A model generated the notes under the pieces. It was not told where the DNA came from, did no database searches, and was given only the letters and a program-made list of their open reading frames with translations. Source: Virgibacillus_R byunsanensis (GTDB taxonomy: Bacteria > Bacillota > Bacilli > Bacillales > Amphibacillaceae). From it: a stretch of DNA of 25,527 nt. Made by a program: the position numbers and the translations under genes. Shown here piece after piece: positions 14,604 to 21,046 of this stretch (position 1 is its first letter; each line of letters begins with the position of its first letter). The stretch lies in the NCBI RefSeq assembly GCF_042675965.1, contig NZ_JBHTKJ010000061.1, positions 1 to 25,527 of the forward strand, in the 5' to 3' direction.

Positions 14604-16034
14604 ATGAACATCTCAGAAAAAAGTGTACAGGAATTAGTAGAAAAGGTCGTTCAGGAATTTAATCAGACGAATGCTGAAAACTCTAATTCAGCAACGCTTG
14701 AAACGGGTGCTTCACTTGGTGACGGTGTCTTTGCTACTGTCAATGAAGCAGTCGATGCTGCACAAATCGCAAGAGAAAAAATGAGAAATGTTTCGCTTTC
14801 CACAAGGAAAAACATGATTCAATCGATGCGAGAAGTGAGTATCAAGCACGCGGAGGAACTAGCCCAACTAGCTGTTGAGGAAACTGGGTTAGGAAGAGTG
14901 GAGGATAAGGTAGTCAAAAACAAACTGGCGGCTGAAAAAACGCCGGGCGTTGAAGATTTAACGAGCACAACCTATACAGGTGATGATGGGCTGACCCTCG
15001 TGGAATACGCCCCAATCGGAATTATTGGGGCGATCACACCTTCGACAAACCCTGGGGCAACGATTATTAACAATAGTTTATCGATTGTCGCTGCTGGGAA
15101 CGTGGTTGTTTTCAATCCACATCCAAGTGCCAAACGCGTTTCCTTACGAGCGATGCAACTGTTAAACGAAGCGATTATTTCAGCTGGCGGACCGGAAAAT
15201 GTCTTAACCGCAGCTAGTTCACCTAGTTTGGAAACAAGTACGGAAGTCATGAATCATCCACAGATTGGTGCACTAGTTGTTACCGGTGGTGGTGCGGTTG
15301 TCAAAGCGGCTATGAGTGTTGGGAAAAAGGTAATTGCAGCAGGACCCGGGAATCCCCCTTGTGTCGTGGACGAAACGGCTATCATGGAAAAAGCAGCAAA
15401 GGATATTGTACTTGGCGCAAGTTTTGACAACAACGTATTATGTACTGCTGAGAAAGAAGTTTTTGTCGTTGATCAGGTAGCACAATCATTAAAATCAGAA
15501 ATGGCTAAAAATAACGCCATTGAACTAAAAAGTTTTCAACTTCAAAAACTACTAAAGGTTGTTCTCGTTGAAAAAGACGGGAAATATTACGCAAATCGCG
15601 ACTATATTGGTAAGGATGCTTCCACAATACTTGAAGCAGCTGGAATAAATGCACCATCATCAACACGACTTATTTTTACCGAGACAGAGTTTGACCATCC
15701 GCTTGTACAAACGGAAATGTTAATGCCAATTATTCCAATTGTGAAAACGCGGAGTGTGGATCAGGCAATTGAATATGCTGTAAAAGCAGAAAAGGGAAAT
15801 CGGCATACAGCTGTCATGCACTCGCAGAATGTAACCAATTTAACGAAGATGGCTCAAGAAATTGATGCAACTATTTTTGTGAAAAATGGACCATCTGTAT
15901 CAGGACTTGGATATAACAGTGAAGGGTTTACGACTTTAACTATTGCCGGTCCGACCGGAGAAGGACTTACATCTGCAAGAACATTTACTCGCCAGCGACG
16001 CTGTGTCTTAGTCGATGGGCTGAGAATTATATAG
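14604..16034 (+). CDS. CoA-acylating aldehyde dehydrogenase (PduP/EutE type)
   Basis: A 476-residue enzyme that oxidises an aldehyde to acyl-CoA with NAD. The catalytic Cys280 lies in SFDNNVLCTAEKEVFVVD, and the cofactor and substrate segments YAPIGIIGAITPSTNPGATI, GGPENV, VTGGGAVVKAA and AGPGNPPCVVDE are all present. Residues 1-20 (ISEKSVQELVEKVVQEFN) form an amphipathic encapsulation helix followed by a Ser/Asn-rich linker. The ATG at 14604 is ten bases after AAAGGAGG (14586-14593); an ATG at 14600, better spaced, is in another frame and opens only ~20 codons. In this locus the substrate is most likely the acetaldehyde released by DeoC, with PduL taking the acetyl-CoA. No alcohol dehydrogenase is encoded nearby to regenerate NAD. 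Confidence 0.93.
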   Translation: MNISEKSVQELVEKVVQEFNQTNAENSNSATLETGASLGDGVFATVNEAVDAAQIAREKMRNVSLSTRKNMIQSMREVSIKHAEELAQLAVEETGLGRVEDKVVKNKLAAEKTPGVEDLTSTTYTGDDGLTLVEYAPIGIIGAITPSTNPGATIINNSLSIVAAGNVVVFNPHPSAKRVSLRAMQLLNEAIISAGGPENVLTAASSPSLETSTEVMNHPQIGALVVTGGGAVVKAAMSVGKKVIAAGPGNPPCVVDETAIMEKAAKDIVLGASFDNNVLCTAEKEVFVVDQVAQSLKSEMAKNNAIELKSFQLQKLLKVVLVEKDGKYYANRDYIGKDASTILEAAGINAPSSTRLIFTETEFDHPLVQTEMLMPIIPIVKTRSVDQAIEYAVKAEKGNRHTAVMHSQNVTNLTKMAQEIDATIFVKNGPSVSGLGYNSEGFTTLTIAGPTGEGLTSARTFTRQRRCVLVDGLRII

Positions 16035-16049
16035 TGAGGTGAACCAAAA

Positions 16050-16463
16050 ATGGCTGATAATCAGGAAGATAATTCTACTGAGAACGAGGAAACACCAAAA
16101 GCAGTGGAAAGTGAAAAGAAACCGGCAACAGGAACAACGCGTAAAAAAGGAGCAGCAAAATCGAAAGCAACTAAAAAAGGAGGAAGTATTATGGCTAGAG
16201 AAGCACTCGGAATGATTGAAACAAAAGGATTAGTTGGTGCAATTGAGGCAGCGGATGCCATGGTAAAAGCAGCAAACGTTAATTTAGTTGGTAAAGAACA
16301 AGTTGGAGGCGGACTAGTTACGGTCATGGTTCGTGGTGATGTTGGCGCAGTAAAAGCGGCAACAGAAGCTGGTTCAGAAGCTGCATCCCGTGTAGGAGAA
16401 CTAGTTGGAGTTCATGTAATCCCTAGACCAAATACGGAAGTGGAATCAATACTACCAAAATAG
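16050..16463 (+). CDS. BMC-H shell protein (PduA-like) with a charged N-terminal extension
   Basis: A hexamer-forming shell protein of the PduA/EutM group. The canonical domain starts at residue 48 (MAREALGMIETKGLVGAIEA) and runs through VGGGLVTVMVRGDVGAVKAA to HVIPRPNTEVESILPK. The pore loop reads GGG where PduA has GSG. Residues 1-47 are an unusual extension: an acidic, Asn/Glu-rich part (1-22) then a Lys/Ala/Thr-rich basic part (23-45). GAGGTGA (16036-16042) gives this start, but a second perfect site lies before residue 48, so a 90-residue normal form is also expected. The extension would lie on one face of the hexamer and might bind cargo, nucleic acid or the next layer. The other BMC-H gene at 18066 lacks it. 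Confidence 0.9.
   Translation: MADNQEDNSTENEETPKAVESEKKPATGTTRKKGAAKSKATKKGGSIMAREALGMIETKGLVGAIEAADAMVKAANVNLVGKEQVGGGLVTVMVRGDVGAVKAATEAGSEAASRVGELVGVHVIPRPNTEVESILPK
16177..16193 (+). promoter_or_regulatory. Internal ribosome binding site and start within the BMC-H gene
   Basis: AAGGAGG (16177-16183) lies seven bases before an in-frame ATG at 16191. It is a better Shine-Dalgarno than the one used for the full-length start, and the product (16191-16463, 90 residues) is exactly a canonical BMC-H. The basic KKGG of the extension is encoded by the same bases. Confidence 0.75.
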
Positions 16464-16480
16464 AATAGGTGTGAAATGGT

Positions 16481-17302
16481 ATGAATCACACGGTTAAATC
16501 GTACATCTCGACAATTGTAAGAGAAGTTATTCAATCGGAGTTAGAGAATATCACTCATTTACCGACCCGTCGCAAATTAGTAGTAGCTAATTGGAAGATG
16601 AACATGAATGTAGCATCGGCTACATCGTTTGTAGAAAGGTTATCGATTACAGGTGACACGTCCGGTAAGGTGGTTATTTGTCCTCCGTTTCCATTGATCT
16701 ATCCATTACGTGCAATGCTTCCTGATTCATCCATATCAATTGGGGCACAAAATGTCCATTGGGAGGATTCAGGAGCATTTACCGGCCAGGTTTCTGCTAA
16801 TCTATTAAAGGAACTGGATTGTAAGTACGTCCTAATCGGTCATTCAGAAGTAAGAGAAGCTGGAGAAACAGATGGAATGGTCAATCAGAAAGTAAAACAG
16901 TCAGTAGCAACAGGAATCGATCCAATTATTTGTGTGGGTGAGACACATAAACAACGCGAACAGGGAAAAACGAATGAAATGGTAAAAGGACAGATCCTAA
17001 AAGCATTATCAAAAGTCGATGACATTTCAAACGTCATCATAGCCTATGTGCCTATTTGGGCAATTGGCACAGGCCTTTCAGCAGAACCAGAACAAGCACA
17101 AGTTGTTCATCACGTTATCAGAGAAACACTGCACCATTCATTTGGTGAGATAGCGGAACAAGTTCCGATCCTGTATGGGGGTTCTGTTAATCAAAAAAAT
17201 GCTCACAGCTTGTCTGAAATGAAAGATATTGATGGTGCATTAGTTGGAGGAGCAAGCTTAGATGCGGAAAACTTTTCAACGATTGTCCATGCATTTGAGT
17301 AA
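16481..17302 (+). CDS. Triosephosphate isomerase-like protein with encapsulation helix and missing catalytic Glu
   Basis: A 273-residue TIM-barrel protein. The TIM signatures are intact except one: VVANWKMNMN (Asn37, Lys39), IGHSEVRE (His121), ICVGE, YGGSV and GALVGGASL are present, but the loop that normally reads YEPVWAIGTG is YVPIWAIGTG. The catalytic base Glu is Val190, codon GTG at 17048-17050, one base away from GAG. Residues 1-24 (VKSYISTIVREVIQSELENI) are an added amphipathic helix absent from housekeeping TIM, so this is shell cargo. Glyceraldehyde-3-phosphate made by DeoC would be its natural substrate, but with Val in place of Glu isomerase activity should be severely reduced. It may be a pseudoenzyme, a binding/scaffold protein, or have changed chemistry. 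A sequencing error is the plain alternative. Confidence 0.88.
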   Translation: MNHTVKSYISTIVREVIQSELENITHLPTRRKLVVANWKMNMNVASATSFVERLSITGDTSGKVVICPPFPLIYPLRAMLPDSSISIGAQNVHWEDSGAFTGQVSANLLKELDCKYVLIGHSEVREAGETDGMVNQKVKQSVATGIDPIICVGETHKQREQGKTNEMVKGQILKALSKVDDISNVIIAYVPIWAIGTGLSAEPEQAQVVHHVIRETLHHSFGEIAEQVPILYGGSVNQKNAHSLSEMKDIDGALVGGASLDAENFSTIVHAFE

Positions 17303-17317
17303 GGGAGTTGGTACACG

Positions 17318-17779
17318 GTGAAAAAAATTGCTATTGGAAGTGATCATGGCGGTTTTGAATTAAAAGAGAGTGTAAAGAAGGAACTCACGGCATTGGGCTA
17401 TGAATATATTGATTTTGGCTGTCATCATAAAGAATCGGTTGATTATCCCGATATAGCCTTTTTAGTCGGCGAATGTGTAGCGACGAATGATAATTATCTT
17501 GGGATTATTATTGACGGAGTCGGAATAGGGAGTGCGATGACTGCAAACAAAATTCCAGGTGTAAGGTGTGCAGTTTGTTGGGATCTATCCTCTACTATGA
17601 ACAGCCGGGATCATAATAATGCCAACGTTATCTCTATTGGTGGCCAGACAATTGGGCCAGGACTTGCGGTACAGATGATTAAGAAATGGCTGGAAACAGA
17701 GTTTTCTGGAGGCAGGCACGAACGCAGGGTCACGAAAATAATGGAGATAGAAAGCCGTTTTATTAAAAGAGGAAAGTAG
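17318..17779 (+). CDS. RpiB/LacAB-family sugar-phosphate isomerase with Asp at the catalytic Cys position
   Basis: A 153-residue protein of the RpiB family: KIAIGSDHGGFELKE at the start, the HHKESVDYPDIAF segment, ANKIPGVRCAVCWD, SRDHNNANVISIGG, and the ending GGRHERRVTKIMEIE. The usual active-site segment ICGTGIGMSIAANK reads IDGVGIGSAMTANK, so Cys66 of E. coli RpiB is Asp66 here (codon 17513-17515) and the Thr two residues on is Val. The Glu used by mycobacterial RpiB at a nearby position is absent too. LacA and LacB (galactose-6-phosphate isomerase) also have Asp there, so the substrate may not be ribose-5-phosphate. The start is GTG after AAGGGAG. No added N-terminal helix is present, unlike the other enzymes of the locus. 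Confidence 0.82.
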   Translation: MKKIAIGSDHGGFELKESVKKELTALGYEYIDFGCHHKESVDYPDIAFLVGECVATNDNYLGIIIDGVGIGSAMTANKIPGVRCAVCWDLSSTMNSRDHNNANVISIGGQTIGPGLAVQMIKKWLETEFSGGRHERRVTKIMEIESRFIKRGK

Positions 17780-17788
17780 GGCTTTACA

Positions 17789-18073
17789 TTGTTCATAGCA
17801 AAGGTGACTGGCACTGTTGTTTGTACACATAAGGATGATAGTTTAAAAGGAATAAAGCTGTTGGCTGTTCAGCCATTAAAGGATGACTTGTCTCCAAAAG
17901 GAAAAACAGTAATCGCTATTGACACGATTGGTCAATCAGGCCATGGAGACATTGTGTATTTAGCAAAAAGTAAAGAATCTAGTCTCCCCCTCGATAAAGA
18001 TGTTGTAGCATCTGATTTGGGGATCATGGGGATTATCGACAACTATTATGTAGGAGGAAATTATAATGAATAA
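17789..18073 (+). CDS. BMC-P shell vertex protein (EutN/CcmL family), second of three
   Basis: A 94-residue vertex protein: FIAKVTGTVVCTHKDDSLKG, KLLAVQPL, the VIAIDTIGQSGHGDIVYLAKS core, and GIMGIIDNYYV near the end. The start is TTG at 17789, ten bases after the rpiB-like stop; the ribosome site is modest (AGTAGGG). Its last eight bases overlap the BMC-H gene that follows, so the shell genes are translationally coupled. It differs enough from the first and third copies to be a distinct paralogue. Confidence 0.88.
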   Translation: MFIAKVTGTVVCTHKDDSLKGIKLLAVQPLKDDLSPKGKTVIAIDTIGQSGHGDIVYLAKSKESSLPLDKDVVASDLGIMGIIDNYYVGGNYNE

Positions 18074-18341
18074 TGCATTGGGAATGATTGAAACAAAAGG
18101 TTTAGTAGGAGCAGTTGAAGCAGCAGACGCTATGGTAAAGGCAGCTAATGTACAATTAGTCGGCAAAGAACAAGTTGGAGGCGGTCTGGTAACGGTTATG
18201 GTCCGTGGTGATGTAGGAGCAGTAAAAGCGGCAACAGAAGCTGGTTCAGACGCTGCAGGGCGTGTCGGTGAATTGTTATCTGTTCATGTGATCCCAAGAC
18301 CACATCAAGAAGTTGAGAAAGTTTTGCCTAAAGGAGAATGA
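18066..18341 (+). CDS. BMC-H shell protein (PduA-like), canonical form
   Basis: A 91-residue hexameric shell protein that is nearly identical through the core to the extended BMC-H at 16050: ALGMIETKGLVGAVEAADAM, then VGGGLVTVMVRGDVGAVKAA, and HVIPRPHQEVEKVLPKGE. It has no N-terminal extension and the same GGG pore loop. AGGAGG (18052-18057) is well placed before the ATG. It is likely to be the main facet protein. Differences from the other copy cluster in the second half (residues ~62-91), so the two could form mixed or separate hexamers. Confidence 0.92.
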   Translation: MNNALGMIETKGLVGAVEAADAMVKAANVQLVGKEQVGGGLVTVMVRGDVGAVKAATEAGSDAAGRVGELLSVHVIPRPHQEVEKVLPKGE

Positions 18342-18604
18342 AACTAGCACGAGTAATCGGCAATGTTGTGTCATCCGTTAAAACAGAGAGTCATAGCCAT
18401 ACAAAATTAATGGTTGTACATCCAATCGATGAGAATAACCAATTGATTGGCAGTTCGCTGATTGCAGCAGATAATTCTCAAGCTGGAATTGGTGATAGGG
18501 TATTGATCATAGAAGAAGGTGGCTCGGCTCGACAAGTATTAAAAAACTCAACAGCAGCAGTTGATGCGGTTATTGCAGGAATTATTGATGAAGTTAGAGA
18601 TTGA
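18338..18604 (+). CDS. BMC-P shell vertex protein (EutN/CcmL family), third of three
   Basis: An 88-residue vertex protein: KLARVIGNVVSSVKTESHSH, LMVVHPIDENNQ, SLIAADNSQAGIGDRVLIIEEG, GSARQVLKNSTAAVDAVIAGIID. The ATG overlaps the stop of the BMC-H before it (ATGA); its Shine-Dalgarno (AAAGGAG) is very close to the ATG, so initiation probably depends on coupling. This is the last shell gene, and a structured repeat begins four bases after its stop. Confidence 0.9.
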   Translation: MKLARVIGNVVSSVKTESHSHTKLMVVHPIDENNQLIGSSLIAADNSQAGIGDRVLIIEEGGSARQVLKNSTAAVDAVIAGIIDEVRD

Positions 18605-18607
18605 TAG

Positions 18608-18877
18608 AGAACAAAAGCGTAAGTGCCCGTTTAGCGACGTATGGGCTAGACTTGTCCGCATGAGATAGAGGAAACACGAAGAGCGTAAGCGAATCGATGT
18701 TGACTTATCGTAAGGAGGATCAGGAAGCCCACTAGTCGTTGGGCGCTGGCCGATGAAAACGCCACGTCCTTTGGCGTCATCGGCACTAGTACGTCCTGTA
18801 CGTCGGAGCTGGACGTGGCTTAAACGGTTAATAAATTTTCCACAGGCTCCTAATTTTATAATTTTCTAGACTATGAA
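18608..18877 (+). repeat. Structured dispersed repeat, copy B, between shell genes and deoC
   Basis: This stretch carries the same three blocks as 6964-7277 in the opposite orientation. AGTGCCC (18622-18628) pairs with GGGCGCT (18741-18747) through one G-T pair, and TGGGCT (18642-18647) with AGCCCA (18726-18731). A further hairpin unique to this copy, GCCGATGA...TCATCGGC with inner CGCC/GGCG, follows at about 18749-18784. The tail contains TATAAT (18857-18862). The element fills nearly the whole gap between the last BMC-P stop and the deoC ribosome site, so it could act as a processing, attenuation or insertion element inside the operon. No gene is seen in it. Confidence 0.85.
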
Positions 18878-18900
18878 AATAACCATCGGAGGTGAATCAG

Positions 18901-19704
18901 GTGAACACGGATCAGTTAGTGGAACAAATTACGAATAAAGTAATGGAAAAAATAAGTAATATAAATGAACCAGCTTCTCAAACCAAGCCTGAGGTTTCAA
19001 GAACTACCCCAAATGGCTTCAGTAGTTCAATCATTACAGGACGTCAAATCGCTAGAATGATTGACCATACATTGTTGAAGCCTGACAGCACAAGGGACCA
19101 GGTTGTTCAAATTTGTCAGGAAGCAATGGAGTATGAATTTGCAACAGTTTGTATTAATCCTTTCTGGGTTTCAACGGCCGCACGTGAACTAGCAGGCACA
19201 AACGTAGGCATTACTACGGTCATAGGTTTCCCGTTAGGTGCAACTAGTACATTCACAAAAGTTTCAGAAGCACGTGATGCTATTGCTGCTGGAGCAACTG
19301 AAATCGATATGGTGATCAACATTGGCGCTCTAAAATCTGGAGACAATGAAGCGGTGAAAAAAGATATCGAAGGCGTTGTATTAGCGGTAAACAAACAAGC
19401 AGTTGTAAAAACCATAATTGAAACAGGATTTTTAACAGAAGAAGAAAAAAAGAAGGCCTGTTTGCTAGCTAAAATGGCAGGATCAGATTTTGTTAAAACA
19501 TCGACTGGATTTGGACCAGGATGTGCAACACCTGAAGATATTGCTTTAATGAGAGAAACAGTTGGCCCCGATATAGGTGTAAAAGCTTCTGCATGTGTGC
19601 GTGATCTCGATACCGCAAGAAAAATGGTAGCAGCAGGCGCAACTAGAATAGGAGCAAGCTCAGGAATAGCAATCGCAAAAGGGGAACAGGGAAAAGGGTA
19701 TTGA
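18901..19704 (+). CDS. deoC: Deoxyribose-phosphate aldolase with encapsulation helix
   Basis: A 267-residue aldolase, ~45 longer than housekeeping DeoC at the N terminus. It splits deoxyribose-5-phosphate into acetaldehyde and glyceraldehyde-3-phosphate. The Schiff-base lysine Lys199 (DFVKTSTGFG), Asp136 (EIDMVINIG) and Lys228 (GVKASACVRD) are present, as is the phosphate-binding GASSG. The usual KASGGVR segment reads KASACVR: two glycines that help hold the phosphate are Ala231-Cys232. Residues 1-20 (TDQLVEQITNKVMEKISN) form the cargo helix, followed by a Pro/Ser/Thr linker. GGAGGTGA (18888-18895) sets the GTG at 18901; a GTG at 18892 is inside that site. It is separated from the shell genes by the structured repeat and ends at the terminator at 19777. 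Confidence 0.92.
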   Translation: MNTDQLVEQITNKVMEKISNINEPASQTKPEVSRTTPNGFSSSIITGRQIARMIDHTLLKPDSTRDQVVQICQEAMEYEFATVCINPFWVSTAARELAGTNVGITTVIGFPLGATSTFTKVSEARDAIAAGATEIDMVINIGALKSGDNEAVKKDIEGVVLAVNKQAVVKTIIETGFLTEEEKKKACLLAKMAGSDFVKTSTGFGPGCATPEDIALMRETVGPDIGVKASACVRDLDTARKMVAAGATRIGASSGIAIAKGEQGKGY

Positions 19705-19776
19705 TGGAGAGTCACCATAAATAAATACTAAAAATAAGACCAAATCGCTATTAAACATTAAAAAACATATTATAAA

Positions 19777-19818
19777 ACACACGGGATTTCACAAGCGAAA
19801 TCTCGTGTGTATTTTTAT
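19777..19818 (+). terminator. Terminator of the microcompartment locus
   Basis: A 14-bp stem with one G-T pair, ACACACGGGATTTC (19777-19790) with GAAATCTCGTGTGT (19797-19810), followed by ATTTTTATT. This is the first strong terminator after 11951, so the locus may be a single transcript. Confidence 0.9.
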
Positions 19819-20379
19819 TGTTATTTCAAGGTTTGAAAGAGTTTTTAGTGTCTATTTATAAAATAATTCACAATGTAATTCATGAGAGAGAATTATTTAT
19901 TGTAGTGTATGTGATTTATAGTGTGAATTTATATGCTAGTCGCATTTTTTAGTTAATTCATATAAGGGAATATGGGTATTTATGTTAATTTTGGCAATTA
20001 GTCACCTACTGAAGTAAAATATTTTTCTTAGTAAAAGAGTAAAAAGGATGAGTGAGAATAAGATGGTGTGATTGCTCAAGAAGAGCAGTCACTGCTTGTG
20101 TAAACGAGGTAGATAATAGACGAACGAATTCTAAGCGGACCCCAGTGCCCTTATTTGTGTCAAAACAGTGGTTTTTAGGATCAAGCGGACTCAAGGGATC
20201 TTATTGCATGAAAAAACAGTCCATAACTCCTGGAACTGTTACAAATAAGGTCTTCTGAGTCCGACAACAGCGATAATTATACATAATGAAAGGAAATAAG
20301 GTCCAATGAGTCCTCAAAAAGACGGTTGTCTTATGTTCAAGCAGTGTGAATTTCTATTTAGGTAAAGGGTGCAAAAGAT
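19819..20379. other. Non-coding stretch between deoC and the decayed PfpI gene
   Basis: AT-rich sequence up to ~20080 with no supported gene or strong signal, then the four-unit inverted repeat at 20133-20313. Short open frames here (for example 20006-20258 on either strand) run through the repeat and have no ribosome site. Confidence 0.6.
20133..20313. repeat. Four-unit repeat, two direct and two inverted
   Basis: A unit close to GCGGACTCA, then CCTTATTTG, then AACAGT occurs at 20133-20170 and 20183-20220 on the plus strand and at 20234-20263 and 20292-20313 on the minus strand (the last one partial). The inner two units form a long imperfect hairpin around ~14 bases, with ACAGT (20216-20220) pairing with ACTGT (20235-20239). 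Confidence 0.75.
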
Positions 20380-20965
20380 GAGCAAGAAGATCAACATTTT
20401 GCTGGTCCCGCTGAGGTTTTATCATTAACTACAAATAATAAAGCCGAACAAACATTAACCCTTTATAAAAAGCATTTATTACCAACCAGACCCTTTGAAG
20501 TATTTACCTTTTCGGAAACAGGAATGGCAATAAAAACTCATTCAGGGATAAATGTGGAACCTGATTTTAGCATTGATGACAGTCCTGATTTAGATATTTT
20601 AATACTTCCAGGTGGTCCATTAAGAGCGGTGCAATCTTTGGCTAAAAACCAAAAGATAATAGATTGGATTATGGAACATAAAAGTATTGAGTATTTATGT
20701 TCTGTTTGTACTGGAGCATACATATTAGGGGGAACTGGCTTGTTAGATGGAAAGAAGGAACTACCCACCATTTAGCATTGAAATTGCTACAAGAAAAGTA
20801 TCCTGAGATTCAAGTTTTATCCGATAAAAAAGTTGTACAAGATGGCAACATCATATCTTCTGGTGGAGTTTCTTCAGAATAAACATGGCACTATATATTG
20901 CTGAACAGATATTGGGAGAATCTACTGCGAAAAGAACTGCTAAAACCATTGAATATACAATATAA
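20380..20965 (+). pseudogene. Decayed DJ-1/PfpI-family gene
   Basis: Joined across frames, the sequence encodes a DJ-1/PfpI (GATase1-like) protein: MSKKINIL, then AGPAEVLSLTTNN, ILILPGGPLRAV, the nucleophile elbow SVCTGAYILGGTGLLDG, ATTHHLALKLLQEKYPEIQ, SSGGVSSGINMALYIAEQIL. Three lesions are seen. An in-frame-breaking deletion removes the segment between ILL and AGPAEV near 20405. One base is missing at 20757-20761 (GGAACT in place of GGCAACT), and another at ~20876 (CAGAAT in place of CAGGAAT). Each creates an early stop. Members act on small molecules or as AraC-type sensor domains. Two one-base losses could be sequencing errors, but the N-terminal deletion is not so easily explained. AAAGGGTG before 20380 is the old ribosome site. 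Confidence 0.8.
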
Positions 20966-21016
20966 ATTTTTCACTAAAGGGTGCTGTAATTTAACAAGAG
21001 ATATTAGAAAGAACAT

Positions 21017-21046
21017 GGCTTGGAGAAATATCCAAGCTATTTTTTA
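21017..21046 (+). terminator. Terminator after the PfpI pseudogene
   Basis: GGCTTGGA (21017-21024) pairs with TCCAAGCT (21031-21038), followed by ATTTTTTA. Confidence 0.75.

Noticed and set aside
14600..14662. Upstream 20-codon frame overlapping the aldehyde dehydrogenase start
   Set aside because: Its ATG is better spaced from AAAGGAGG than the true start, but it gives a short meaningless peptide. It could affect initiation but cannot be supported as a gene.
19116..19718. 200-codon minus-strand frame within deoC
   Set aside because: It mirrors the deoC frame, which has all catalytic motifs; no ribosome site supports the reverse frame.
20006..20258. Short frames on both strands across the four-unit repeat
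   Set aside because: They arise from the repeat sequence itself, lack ribosome sites and have no conserved features.
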